Translations under genes and position numbers: made by a program
Part shown: positions 1 to 8,102 of the stretch, piece by piece
Numbering within the stretch: position 1 is the first letter of the stretch
How the letters are laid out: the number at the start of each line of letters is the position of its first letter
NCBI RefSeq assembly: GCF_014384995.1
Contig: NZ_JACRSY010000009.1
Location: forward strand, 62,001 to 126,000
Reading direction: 5' to 3'
Source: Zhenhengia yiwuensis
GTDB taxonomy: Bacteria; Bacillota; Clostridia; Lachnospirales; Cellulosilyticaceae
Length of the DNA stretch: 64,000 nt
Notes under the pieces: generated by a model
The model's input: only the letters and a program-made list of their open reading frames with translations
Told to the model about the DNA's origin: nothing
Database searches by the model: none

Positions 1-2
1 GG

Positions 3-137
3 TGCTTTGCAGAAGATGTGGTCAAGGGATGTGCAAATGTAGAGGATTGTATTTTTATGCTTAGAAAACGTATTAAGGAATTATCAGAATCTATGTTTGA
101 ACTTACAAAGAAAATTCTACCGACTACTAAGGGTTAG
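3..137 (+). CDS. C-terminal end of a probable Fe-S cluster protein (partial)
   Basis: Open reading frame entering from the left edge and ending at TAG 135-137; about 44 residues are visible. They include Cys at the first visible position and then the segment KGCANVEDCIFML followed by a basic helix. This resembles the tail of the Fe-S domain (PF04060 type) found at the end of hydrogenase-like sensor proteins that commonly precede DRTGG and PHP genes in clostridial hydrogenase clusters. The match is from memory and the fragment is short, so the family is tentative. The stop lies 10 bases before the next start, so it is probably the upstream gene of the same operon. Confidence 0.45.
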   Translation, partial: CFAEDVVKGCANVEDCIFMLRKRIKELSESMFELTKKILPTTKG

Positions 138-147
138 GAGGGGCGAT

Positions 148-495
148 ATGACTGTAGGAGAATTAGTAAAGAAATATAATTTGAGTATATTAAGTGAAAG
201 TGATGGTCTAAATCAAGAGATAACAGGTGGATATGTAGGGGATTTATTAAGTTTTGTAATGGCACATGCCAAGGAAAAAATGGTATGGATTACTATACAG
301 GGACATATTAATACCATAGCGGTTGCAAGTTTGGTAGGAATAGGGGCTATTATCTTAGCTGAGGGGAGTGAGCCTACGGCTGATATGCTTGAAAAAGCAC
401 AGGAAAATGGTATTCCCGTTCTTACCTCTCCTTTAAGTAGCTTTGAGATCGCTTATAGGTTTGGGATGGACCAAACTTTAGGGGGGATAGGGTGA
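148..495 (+). CDS. DRTGG domain protein
   Basis: 115 residues. I chose ATG 148, preceded by TAGGAGGGG, over an in-frame ATG at 97 that lies inside the previous gene. The whole protein is a single DRTGG domain (PF07085): it shows ITGGYVGDLLSFVM, then WITIQGHINTIAVASL, then a loop with GIPVLTSPLSSFE. DRTGG domains occur in phosphotransacetylases and beside CBS domains and are thought to bind a ligand; the exact ligand is unknown. Stand-alone versions are typical in clostridial hydrogenase neighbourhoods, and hydC-hydA lie just downstream, so a role in sensing or regulating hydrogenase metabolism is an inference. It overlaps the next gene by 4 bases. Confidence 0.85.
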   Translation: MTVGELVKKYNLSILSESDGLNQEITGGYVGDLLSFVMAHAKEKMVWITIQGHINTIAVASLVGIGAIILAEGSEPTADMLEKAQENGIPVLTSPLSSFEIAYRFGMDQTLGGIG

Positions 496-1193
496 GAATT
501 TCTTATGATTTTCACATTCATACCACGGCCTCACCTTGTGGGGATGAGGCCATGACCCTAAATAACATTATTAATTTATCCTATTTACTTGGTAAGCAAA
601 TTATCGCCATTACAGACCACCAAAGCTGTGGCAACTGTGAGGTTGCCGTAAAGCTAGGAAGACAGAAAGGCATTATAGTTATCCCAGGGATGGAAATAGA
701 ATGTATGGAAGAATTTCATGCTATTGCACTCTTCCCTTCGTTGGATGCTGCAAAATATATAGAAAAGGAAGTACAAGGGCATATGCCCTATATCAAAAAT
801 CAAACACATATATTTGGACACCAGTGGCTACTAGATGAAGAGGGAGAGGTTGCAGGAGAAATTGAAAGGATGCTTCTAGTAGCTACCAATCTATCTATTT
901 ATGACTTAGTACTCTTAATTAAACAGTGTGGGGGTATTCTTTATCCTGCTCATATAGACCGAAGTGCATATAGTATTCTATCGAATCTAGGAACAGTACC
1001 TGATGACTTAGATTTCAAAGTATTAGAGATCTCTAAGATGGGAAATCAGGAAGTTTTTGAGAGACAGTTTAACCGGTATAAACTACTTAGAAGTTCTGAT
1101 GCGCATACATTAGAAGCGCTTTGTGAAAGTGAGCAATTCTTAGAATTAGAATACTTAAGTCAAACGCAACTGTTTGGTTTTCTGAAAAGTTAG
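492..1193 (+). CDS. PHP domain metal-dependent phosphoesterase
   Basis: 233 residues, GTG start overlapping the stop of the DRTGG gene by 4 bases, implying translational coupling. The PHP fold (PF02811) is shown by DFHIHTTASPCGDE near residues 5-20, AITDHQSCGN near 39-48, PGMEIECMEEFHAIALFP near 65-83, and a late RSSDAHTLEAL, together supplying the His/Asp/Glu metal ligands. PHP proteins hydrolyse phosphoesters, but the substrate of this stand-alone subfamily is not known. Its association with DRTGG and hydrogenase genes is a recurring clostridial arrangement. Cytosolic: no signal peptide or membrane segment. Confidence 0.85.
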   Translation: MRISYDFHIHTTASPCGDEAMTLNNIINLSYLLGKQIIAITDHQSCGNCEVAVKLGRQKGIIVIPGMEIECMEEFHAIALFPSLDAAKYIEKEVQGHMPYIKNQTHIFGHQWLLDEEGEVAGEIERMLLVATNLSIYDLVLLIKQCGGILYPAHIDRSAYSILSNLGTVPDDLDFKVLEISKMGNQEVFERQFNRYKLLRSSDAHTLEALCESEQFLELEYLSQTQLFGFLKS

Positions 1194-1215
1194 GTAAAGT
1201 GTAAAAGTGATGATG

Positions 1216-1238
1216 ATACTACAAAAGCGTAGTATTTT
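1216..1238 (+). terminator. Possible weak terminator after PHP gene
   Basis: Seven-base perfect stem (1216-1222 with 1229-1235), six-base loop, followed by only four T. It could end the DRTGG-PHP transcript or act as a weak attenuator before the hydrogenase genes. Confidence 0.4.
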
Positions 1239-1260
1239 CATAAATAAGTTATTGAAGATA

Positions 1261-1288
1261 TTGGCTACTTATTCAATAAGTTAGCCAA
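1261..1288 (+). promoter_or_regulatory. Hairpin in hydrogenase operon leader
   Basis: TTGGCT at 1261-1266 pairs with AGCCAA at 1283-1288, and the interior ACTTAT/ATAAGT extends the helix with one bulged T. No T-run follows, so it is not an ordinary terminator. It sits 30 bases before hydC. It could be an operator palindrome or a 5' UTR stabiliser; it does not match the TTGTTAA/TTAACAA Rex consensus I know. Confidence 0.4.
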
Positions 1289-1317
1289 AAGTAATAAAAG
1301 TGTGAGGAGGATAGGCT

Positions 1318-1812
1318 ATGTCATGTGAAAGTTGCAAAAATGAGCTTGCAAGAGAAATGTATGCAGAACTCGAAAAATTTATTGATGAATTACCAGAAAA
1401 AAGGGGCGCTTTAATTTCAGTACTTCATAGAGCACAATCTATTTTTGGGTACCTTCCGAAGGAGGTCCAAGCATTCGTTGGTGAAAAGTTAAATATTTCA
1501 ACAGCACAAGTTTATGGTGTCGTAAGTTTTTATTCCTTTTTTACAATGGAGCCAAAGGGGAAATATCCTATTTCTGTGTGTCTAGGAACAGCTTGTTATG
1601 TAAGAGGTGCAGATAAAGTATTAGAGGCTTTTAAAAATGAGCTTGGCATTGATGTAGGGCAGACTACTTCAGATGGTAAGTTTTCGCTTGATGCATTAAG
1701 GTGTGTAGGTGCATGTGGCCTTGCGCCAGTTGTACTTATTGGAGATAAAGTATATGGACGCATTAACTCAGCTGAACAGGTTAAAGAGATTATTAAAGAG
1801 TACCAAGATTAA
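1318..1812 (+). CDS. hydC: NADH-dependent [FeFe]-hydrogenase subunit, NuoE-like
   Basis: 164 residues, start preceded by GAGGAGG. Thioredoxin-like [2Fe-2S] subunit of the NuoE family: the cluster ligands are the Cys pair in CLGTACYVRGA (about residues 88-93) and the pair in CVGACGLAP (about 129-133). The N-terminal helical part with PEKRGALISVLHRAQ is typical of the family. In Thermotoga-type trimeric hydrogenases HydC passes electrons between HydB and HydA. First gene of the tight run hydC, 2Fe-2S protein, hydB, hydA (gaps 17, 20 and 13 bases), so the four are surely cotranscribed. Cytosolic. Confidence 0.92.
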   Translation: MSCESCKNELAREMYAELEKFIDELPEKRGALISVLHRAQSIFGYLPKEVQAFVGEKLNISTAQVYGVVSFYSFFTMEPKGKYPISVCLGTACYVRGADKVLEAFKNELGIDVGQTTSDGKFSLDALRCVGACGLAPVVLIGDKVYGRINSAEQVKEIIKEYQD

Positions 1813-1829
1813 TTCAGGAGGGGAAAGCT

Positions 1830-2228
1830 ATGACTAAAATTATGTCACTTGATCAGCTTAAAACACTAAGAGACAACGTAAAAAATAAAGTTGATCTAAG
1901 AGTAAAAGGTGAAAATGTTGAAAATATGGTAGTCGTTCGTGTTGCAATGGCAACTTGTGGGATTGCTTCAGGAGCAAGAGAAGTGATGAACTATTTAGCA
2001 GAGCTTATAAGAGATGAAGACATCGAAAATGTAGTCATTACACAAAGTGGCTGTATGGGGTACTGTTATGCAGAGCCAACAATTGAAGTTACACTTCCAG
2101 GGAAAGAGCCAGTTGTCTATGGAAATGTAGATAAAGCCAAAGCAAAAGAAATTTTAGAGAAACATATTCTTGGCGGCGAAATGGCAGATGGTATTATACC
2201 AGCTATTCATAAATCCCTTGATGAGTAA
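1830..2228 (+). CDS. Thioredoxin-like [2Fe-2S] ferredoxin of hydrogenase operon
   Basis: 132 residues. The central domain has a lone Cys in MATCGIASGA, then SGCMGYCYAEP: the thioredoxin-like 2Fe-2S family that regularly sits between the NuoE-like and NuoF-like genes of clostridial hydrogenases. Function is presumed electron transfer or assembly within the hydrogenase complex; it is absent from the Thermotoga HydABC trimer and its exact role is unsettled. The N-terminal 30 residues are charged and helical. Confidence 0.85.
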   Translation: MTKIMSLDQLKTLRDNVKNKVDLRVKGENVENMVVVRVAMATCGIASGAREVMNYLAELIRDEDIENVVITQSGCMGYCYAEPTIEVTLPGKEPVVYGNVDKAKAKEILEKHILGGEMADGIIPAIHKSLDE

Positions 2229-2248
2229 AGAAAGAAGGTGGCCTAAAA

Positions 2249-4036
2249 ATGTCTAAATATACAATGCACGTTCTAGTATGTGGTGGTACAGGATGTATTT
2301 CTTCAAGATCTAAGGAAATTGTAGAAAATCTTAATTTACATATTAAAGAAGTAGGTATGGAAGACAGTGTACAGATACTTACAACAGGATGTTTTGGTTT
2401 TTGTGAAAAAGGACCGATTGTTAAAATTCTTCCAGATAATACGTTCTATGTACAGGTAAAACCAGAAGATGTAGAAGAAATTGTAAAAGAACATATTGTA
2501 AAAGGTAGAAAAGTTGAAAGACTTCTCTATGTGAATCCAACAACAAGTGATAGTGTATCAGATTCCAAGCATATGGAATTCTATAAAAAACAAATGCGTG
2601 TAGCACTCCGTAACTGTGGTTTTATCGATCCAGAAAATATTGAGGAATATATTGCAAGAGATGGCTACGGGGCACTTGGTAAAGTTCTTTCTATGACTCA
2701 GCAAGAAGTTATTGATGAAATGAAGAAGTCAGGTTTACGTGGACGTGGGGGCGGTGGATTCCCTACAGGGCTTAAATGGGAGTTTGCTTATAAAAACAAG
2801 AGTGATCAGAAATACGTTGTATGTAATGCGGATGAAGGGGACCCGGGTGCTTTCATGGATCGTTCTATTCTAGAAGGGGATCCGCACTCTATTGTAGAGG
2901 CTATGGCTATTTGTGGTTACGCTATAGGGGCAAATCGTGGGCTCGTTTACATTCGTGCAGAATATCCACTTGCTGTTAAACGTCTTGAAACAGCGATTTT
3001 AGCTGCACGTGAGTATGGTTTACTAGGTCATGATATTTTGGGTACAGGTTTTGACTTCGATATTGAAATTAAGTTTGGTGCGGGTGCTTTTGTATGTGGA
3101 GAAGAAACAGCGCTTATCCACTCTATGGAAGGTATGCGTGGTGAGCCAACAACCAAACCACCATTCCCAGCAGAGAGTGGTTATTGGGGTAAGCCTACTA
3201 ATGTAAATAACGTTGAAACTTTCGCTAATGTACCTGTTGTTTTTCTTAAGGGAGCAGATTGGTTTAGTAAGATTGGTACAGAAAAATCTAAGGGTACAAA
3301 AGTATTTGCTTTAGCAGGTAAAATTAACAATGTAGGGCTTATTGAAGTACCAATGGGAATCACTTTGAGAGAAGTTATTTATGATATTGGTGGCGGTATT
3401 AAAGATGGTAAGAAGTTTAAAGCTGTTCAAACTGGAGGACCATCTGGTGGCTGCTTGACAGAAAAAGACTTAGATACACCTATAGATTTTGATAACCTTA
3501 TTGCAAAAGGGTCTATGATGGGTTCAGGTGGTATGATTGTTATGGATGAAACAGACTGTATGCCAGCTGTTGCTAAGTTCTATTTAGAATTTACTGAAGA
3601 AGAATCTTGTGGTAAATGCACACCTTGCCGCGTAGGTACAAAGCGTTTACTTGAAATCTTAGAGAAGATTATAGCTGGTAACGGTACGATGGAAGATTTA
3701 GAGACTTTAAAAGAACTGAGCCAGGTGATTAAAGATACAGCACTTTGTGGACTTGGCCAAACAGCACCAAACCCTATTTTATCTACACTTGAAGCGTTTG
3801 AAGATGAATACATTGCCCATGTAAGAGATCATAAATGCCCTGCGGGTAAATGTACGGCATTACTTCAGTACAACATAACAGATAAATGTATAGGTTGTAC
3901 AGCGTGTGCAAGAATTTGTCCAGTAAATGCAATTTCAGGTAGTCCAAAACAACAACATACAATTGACCAAACTAAATGTATTAAGTGTGGTGCTTGTATG
4001 ACTAAATGCCGTTTTGGGGCTATTGTAAGAGAATAG
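2249..4036 (+). CDS. hydB: NAD(H)-binding hydrogenase subunit, NuoF-like
   Basis: 595 residues. Order of domains: N-terminal thioredoxin-like [2Fe-2S] domain (about 1-115; CGGTGC and TTGCFGFCEKGP), NuoF core binding FMN and NAD(H) (GRGGGGFPTG near 165, NADEGDPG near 193), the SLBB and Fe-S region with ESCGKCTPCR near 452, and a C-terminal two-cluster ferredoxin (CIGCTACARICP and CIKCGACMTKC, about 546-594). This is the standard HydB arrangement of bifurcating or NAD-dependent [FeFe]-hydrogenases. Whether the enzyme truly bifurcates between NADH and ferredoxin cannot be read from sequence alone. Confidence 0.94.
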   Translation: MSKYTMHVLVCGGTGCISSRSKEIVENLNLHIKEVGMEDSVQILTTGCFGFCEKGPIVKILPDNTFYVQVKPEDVEEIVKEHIVKGRKVERLLYVNPTTSDSVSDSKHMEFYKKQMRVALRNCGFIDPENIEEYIARDGYGALGKVLSMTQQEVIDEMKKSGLRGRGGGGFPTGLKWEFAYKNKSDQKYVVCNADEGDPGAFMDRSILEGDPHSIVEAMAICGYAIGANRGLVYIRAEYPLAVKRLETAILAAREYGLLGHDILGTGFDFDIEIKFGAGAFVCGEETALIHSMEGMRGEPTTKPPFPAESGYWGKPTNVNNVETFANVPVVFLKGADWFSKIGTEKSKGTKVFALAGKINNVGLIEVPMGITLREVIYDIGGGIKDGKKFKAVQTGGPSGGCLTEKDLDTPIDFDNLIAKGSMMGSGGMIVMDETDCMPAVAKFYLEFTEEESCGKCTPCRVGTKRLLEILEKIIAGNGTMEDLETLKELSQVIKDTALCGLGQTAPNPILSTLEAFEDEYIAHVRDHKCPAGKCTALLQYNITDKCIGCTACARICPVNAISGSPKQQHTIDQTKCIKCGACMTKCRFGAIVRE

Positions 4037-4049
4037 GGGGGAGTTTAAG

Positions 4050-5804
4050 ATGTCAGAACTTAAAATTACAATAGATGGCAAAGAAACCATGGTAAATCAA
4101 GGTGCAACTATTCTTGATGCTGCAAAACAAGTAGGTGTAGAAATTCCTACCCTTTGTTATCTTAATTTACATGGTACAGCAATGAAAAGTCAGACTGCAT
4201 CTTGCAGAATTTGTGTTGTAGAAGTAGAAGGTAGAAAAAATCTGGCACCAGCATGTGCAACACCTGTTATAAATGGTATGGTGGTTAAGACACATACACC
4301 ACGTGTTATGAAATCTAGACGCATGGTACTTGAACTTTTGCTCTCAGACCATCCAAAGGATTGCTTAAGCTGTGAAAAAGCTGGGAATTGCCAGCTGCAA
4401 GATATGGCTGTGAAGTTTGGTATCCGTGATGTAGCCTTTAATGAAAATCATGCACAATCTACTTATCCAAAACAATTAGGCGTATCGATTATGCGTGATA
4501 TGGATAAATGTATTATGTGTCGTAGATGTGAGACAATGTGTAATAAAGTACAGACTGTAGGAGCTCTTTCAGGTGTAAATCGTGGATTTAATGCCTTTGT
4601 AGGCACAGCTTTTGGTCTGCCACTTGAAGAAACAGTATGTACACAATGTGGTCAATGTGTAGCTGTATGTCCAACGGGAGCACTTTGTGAAAATGAACAA
4701 GTAAGTGATGTACTAAGTGGACTTGCAAATCCAGACAAAGTTGTAGTAGTTCAAACTGCGCCAGCTGTTCGTGCTGCACTTGGGGAAGAGTTTGGGATGG
4801 AAGCAGGTACACTTGTAACAGGTAAGATGGTAGCAGCACTAAAAGAACTTGGTTTTAATTATGTATTTGATACAGACTTTGCGGCAGATGTGACCATTAT
4901 GGAAGAAGGTGCAGAGCTGATTGACCGTTTAACACGTTCAATAAAAGGAGATAAGAGTGTACATCTTCCAATCCTTACAAGTTGCTGTCCTGCTTGGGTA
5001 AATTTCTATGAAACACAATTTAGTGATTTATTAGATTATCCATCTACGGCAAAATCTCCACAACAAATCTTTGGTGCTATTGCAAAATCCTATTTTGCAG
5101 AAAAAATGAATATTCCAAGAGAGAAAATGATAGTAGTTTCTATTATGCCATGTCTAGCTAAGAAGTATGAAGCAGATAGACCAGAGTTTGAGAAAGATGT
5201 AGATATTACACTTTCAACAAGAGAGCTTGCGGCACTTATTAAACAGGCTAATATTGATTTTAATAGCTTAGAAGAGGCTGAATTTGATCATCCATTAGGG
5301 GAGTCGACAGGTGCAGCTGTAATCTTCGGTACCACAGGTGGTGTTATTGAAGCAGCAGTACGTACAGCATATGAAAAAGTAACAGGAGAAAGTCTTGGTA
5401 AAGTAGATTTTGAAGAGCTAAGAGGATTTGATGGTGTACGTGCAGCTACTGTAAAAGTGGGAGACTTAGATCTAAAGATTGGTATTGCACATGGCCTTGG
5501 CAATGCAAGAACACTTATGGAAGAATTAAGAAACGGTAACCCAAGAGGTTTCCATGCTATTGAAGTGATGGCATGCCCAGGAGGATGTGTTGGCGGTGGT
5601 GGCCAGCCTTATCATCATGGCAATATTGAAGTGGTACAAAAACGCCGTGAGGCACTTTATAGGGAAGATGAGCATAAACCACTACGTAAGTCTCATGAAA
5701 ACCCAGCAGTAATTGAAATGTATGACACTTATTTTGGACATCCAATGAGTCATAAGGCACATGAACTGCTACATACACATTATACAAAGAAAGATAGAAT
5801 TTAA
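4050..5804 (+). CDS. hydA: [FeFe]-hydrogenase catalytic subunit
   Basis: 584 residues. N-terminal plant-type [2Fe-2S] domain (Cys near 36-69), the His-Cys3 cluster HPKDCLSCEKAGNC near 101-114, two [4Fe-4S] clusters (CIMCRRCETMC, CTQCGQCVAVCP), then the H-cluster domain with all three signatures: TSCCPAW at 310-316, MPCLAKK from 366, and MACPGGCVGGGGQP from 507, followed by a small-subunit-like C-terminus. It reduces protons or oxidises H2. Together with HydB and HydC it forms the soluble NADH-linked complex. The maturases HydE, HydF and HydG are not in this window. Last gene of the operon; a strong terminator follows. Confidence 0.96.
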   Translation: MSELKITIDGKETMVNQGATILDAAKQVGVEIPTLCYLNLHGTAMKSQTASCRICVVEVEGRKNLAPACATPVINGMVVKTHTPRVMKSRRMVLELLLSDHPKDCLSCEKAGNCQLQDMAVKFGIRDVAFNENHAQSTYPKQLGVSIMRDMDKCIMCRRCETMCNKVQTVGALSGVNRGFNAFVGTAFGLPLEETVCTQCGQCVAVCPTGALCENEQVSDVLSGLANPDKVVVVQTAPAVRAALGEEFGMEAGTLVTGKMVAALKELGFNYVFDTDFAADVTIMEEGAELIDRLTRSIKGDKSVHLPILTSCCPAWVNFYETQFSDLLDYPSTAKSPQQIFGAIAKSYFAEKMNIPREKMIVVSIMPCLAKKYEADRPEFEKDVDITLSTRELAALIKQANIDFNSLEEAEFDHPLGESTGAAVIFGTTGGVIEAAVRTAYEKVTGESLGKVDFEELRGFDGVRAATVKVGDLDLKIGIAHGLGNARTLMEELRNGNPRGFHAIEVMACPGGCVGGGGQPYHHGNIEVVQKRREALYREDEHKPLRKSHENPAVIEMYDTYFGHPMSHKAHELLHTHYTKKDRI

Positions 5805-5845
5805 AAAAAGGAGTAAGGCAATCTAAATGCCTTACTCCTTTTTAG
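5805..5845 (+). terminator. Terminator of hydrogenase operon
   Basis: Long perfect hairpin: AAAGGAGTAAGGCA (ending at 5820) pairs with TGCCTTACTCCTTT (from 5828), loop ATCTAAA, ending in a T-run. The A-run on the other side would let it work in both directions. Confidence 0.9.
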
Positions 5846-5931
5846 TATGACTTTTTACTTGAAAGAAAAATAAGACATAATTTAGGGTTCTTCTTAATAA
5901 AACTAAATAAGATAGAAAGGAGGGATATGGG

Positions 5932-7152
5932 ATGATTTCTATTAAGCCTTTTAGGGCTTACAGACCCCGAATAGATTATGCAATGCAGGTTGTAGCCTTA
6001 CCTTATGACGTAATAAGTGAAGAAGAAGCAAGAAGAATTGGAGAAAGTAATCCCTATTCTTTTTTGCATATAGATAAACCAGAAGTTTTTTATAAAGGAC
6101 AAGAGCTGAAGCAATATGAGTATGCTAGAAACATTTTGGAAGAGCTTATAGAGGTAGGTATACTGATACAGGAAGAGAGTCCTTGCCTATATATCTATGG
6201 GCTTATTACATCTTCAAGTAGCCAATATGGCATTGTAGGATGTCTAAGCTGTAGGGAGTATGATGAAGGCAAAATCAAAAGACATGAGAAGACTAGAGAG
6301 GATAAAGAGCAAGATAGGTTTTTGCATATTGAAGAGTGTCAGGCGCATACAGGGCCTATTTTCTTAGCATGTAAAGAAGAAGCACAGCTTAAAGCTTTTA
6401 TAGAAAGGTATAGGCTAGATCATAAACCTCTTTATGATTTTGAACATGAGGGAGTAAGGCAATTGGTATACTGTATAGAGAATCCGCATGAACAAGCTGA
6501 AGTAATAGCCTGTTTTAATAAAATGAAGAATTTATATGTAGCAGATGGACATCATAGATTAGCTGCTGCAGCAAGTTATGCAAGAGTAAGAAGAAAAGAG
6601 GTATTTAAGGAAGAAGGAGAATATGAAGACTTTCTAGGTGTTATATTTCCAAAATCTGATTTAAACATTATAGATTATAATCGTGTGATTCAAGATGAGA
6701 GTGAATTGAGTGAAGAGGCACTGATGAATGCCATAGAAAAACAATTTAATATTACCCAGATGAAAGAGCAGATATACCATCCACCTAGGCCCCATCATAT
6801 AGGGATGAGATATAAGGGAAGTTGGTATAATCTGAGACTTAAGAATAATCAGATTAATGAAAAGGACCCTGTAGCAAGGCTAGATACAGCTATTTTACAA
6901 GATTTAATTTTAGAGCCTATTTTTCATATTAAGAATCCAAGGATAGATAAAAGAATAGACTTTATAGGAGGTATCAAAGGGATAAAGGAGCTTAATAGGC
7001 GTACAGATGAAGATATGGATATTGCTTTTGCACTTTATCCGACTACTATGGATGAGCTTATACAGGTAGCTGATGCTAATAGACTTATGCCACCTAAGTC
7101 CACCTGGTTTGAACCTAAGCTTAGAAGCGGCTTATTTATTCATAGGTTTTAA
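5932..7152 (+). CDS. DUF1015 family protein (SerK-like)
   Basis: 406 residues, RBS GGAGGGATATGG. Full-length DUF1015: N-terminal KPFRAYRPR and VALPYDVIS, central KRHEKT, and the family hallmark ADGHHRLAAA at residues 204-213. An archaeal member (Thermococcus SerK) is a free-serine kinase with a ParB-like fold, and DUF1015 genes are often next to serC and serA in clostridia. Here serC-serA lie about 34 kb away, so a link to serine metabolism is only suggestive. It stands alone between the hyd terminator and the alaS T-box promoter. Confidence 0.85.
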   Translation: MISIKPFRAYRPRIDYAMQVVALPYDVISEEEARRIGESNPYSFLHIDKPEVFYKGQELKQYEYARNILEELIEVGILIQEESPCLYIYGLITSSSSQYGIVGCLSCREYDEGKIKRHEKTREDKEQDRFLHIEECQAHTGPIFLACKEEAQLKAFIERYRLDHKPLYDFEHEGVRQLVYCIENPHEQAEVIACFNKMKNLYVADGHHRLAAAASYARVRRKEVFKEEGEYEDFLGVIFPKSDLNIIDYNRVIQDESELSEEALMNAIEKQFNITQMKEQIYHPPRPHHIGMRYKGSWYNLRLKNNQINEKDPVARLDTAILQDLILEPIFHIKNPRIDKRIDFIGGIKGIKELNRRTDEDMDIAFALYPTTMDELIQVADANRLMPPKSTWFEPKLRSGLFIHRF

Positions 7153-7164
7153 AGGAGACATGCA

Positions 7165-7193
7165 TTGACAAAAATGCCTTTATTTCTTATAAT
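7165..7193 (+). promoter_or_regulatory. Consensus sigma-A promoter for alaS T-box transcript
   Basis: TTGACA at 7165-7170 and TATAAT at 7188-7193 with 17 bases between: a perfect vegetative promoter, only 13 bases after the DUF1015 stop. Transcription should start near 7200. Confidence 0.88.
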
Positions 7194-7199
7194 CAGTAT

Positions 7200-7480
7200 C
7201 ATAATACGCATATGAGAAGCTGTACTAAGTATATATATAGAATAAGTGAAATGCGAAGATAAGGAATAGTATATAAATAAGGGTTTTCAGAGAGGAAAGT
7301 GGTGGTGAGAGCTTTCTAATGCCTGTTTATAGAAGCAGCCTTTGAGCATGCATCTTGAACCATAAGTAGGGATGTACGGGTAACTACGTTACAAGTTGAA
7401 GAGGGATACTCTATGTAGAGTATAACTAGGGTGGTACCGCGAGAAACCTCGTCCCTAATTTGGGATGGGGTTTTTTATTT
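7200..7480 (+). promoter_or_regulatory. T-box riboswitch (probably tRNA-Ala) with terminator
   Basis: Leader with the conserved T-box motif AGGGTGGTACCGCG at 7428-7441 and the intrinsic terminator stem 7445-7455/7462-7472 with a T-run after it. Stem I elements are recognisable: a GATAAGGAATAGTA-like 5' part near 7258, AGAGAGG and the GGTGGTGAGAG distal loop near 7290-7312, and TTGAACC closing near 7354. The specifier should be GCN for Ala: GCA occurs at 7346-7348 and at 7350-7352 in the expected zone, and I cannot decide between them without folding. Uncharged tRNA-Ala would stabilise the antiterminator and switch on the M15 gene and alaS. The leader fills the 356-base gap before the M15 gene. 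Confidence 0.92.
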
Positions 7481-7508
7481 TGCCTTGAAATCAAAAAGAG
7501 GTGATTCT

Positions 7509-8090
7509 ATGTATAAACTTAGTATAGTCAATGAAGATAGACCTTTAGATGCTTTATATATTCCAGAGTCTTTAGTTTGTGAGCCGGTCATGCATATTTG
7601 GCTTGTCAAAGAGGTTTATGAAGCTTTTTATGAGATGAATAGAGCTTTGCAAAGAGAAGGCCTGCCATCTATTTATGGACGCAGGGGTTACTTATGCTTT
7701 GCTTATCAAAAAAAGCTTTTTCAAAATGAAGTTCAAAAAAATATAAGGCAGGGGCTTAAGGCAGAACTTGCTTATGAAAAAGCAAGAAGAACGCTTATGC
7801 CACCAGGATGCAGTGAGCATCAGTTAGGGCTTTGTATTGACATTGCACTTCATCATATGCAACAAGATAATAGTATTTCTATATATGAAGAAAGTCCACA
7901 GTTCCATTGGATGAGGGAATATGCCACATCTTATGGATTCATACTTAGGTACCCTAAAGATAAGATGTTCTATACAAAGTTTTCTTATAGACCGTGGCAC
8001 TATCGTTACGTAGGTATAGGGCATGCTAAAAAAATGGCTAAGCTAGGACTTTGTCTTGAAGAGTATTATGAAGCTTTTTATAAAGAATAA
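7509..8090 (+). CDS. VanY/LdcB-like M15B peptidase homologue, catalytic Glu replaced
   Basis: 193 residues; ATG 7509 chosen after RBS AGAGGTG (an upstream in-frame GTG lies inside the T-box motif). The sequence matches the D-Ala-D-Ala carboxypeptidase family M15B from its first residues (SIVNEDRPLD) to the end. The zinc ligands are present: SEHQ with His104, Asp111, and His164. But the motif that normally reads EPWH reads RPWH here: Arg161 (AGA) replaces the catalytic base. There is also no signal peptide, whereas family members normally act on the cell wall. It lies between the Ala T-box and alaS (gap 12 bases), so it is induced when Ala-tRNA is uncharged. It may be a cytosolic pseudoenzyme, a binding protein, or an enzyme of altered chemistry. 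Confidence 0.85.
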   Translation: MYKLSIVNEDRPLDALYIPESLVCEPVMHIWLVKEVYEAFYEMNRALQREGLPSIYGRRGYLCFAYQKKLFQNEVQKNIRQGLKAELAYEKARRTLMPPGCSEHQLGLCIDIALHHMQQDNSISIYEESPQFHWMREYATSYGFILRYPKDKMFYTKFSYRPWHYRYVGIGHAKKMAKLGLCLEEYYEAFYKE

Positions 8091-8102
8091 GGAGGATTAC
8101 TT

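Noticed and set aside
1240..1290. Rex operator upstream of hydC
   Set aside because: The palindrome present does not fit the TTGTTAA-N-TTAACAA pattern.
7431..7508. Upstream GTG start for the M15 homologue
   Set aside because: The codon is inside the T-box motif and the added residues are translated terminator sequence.
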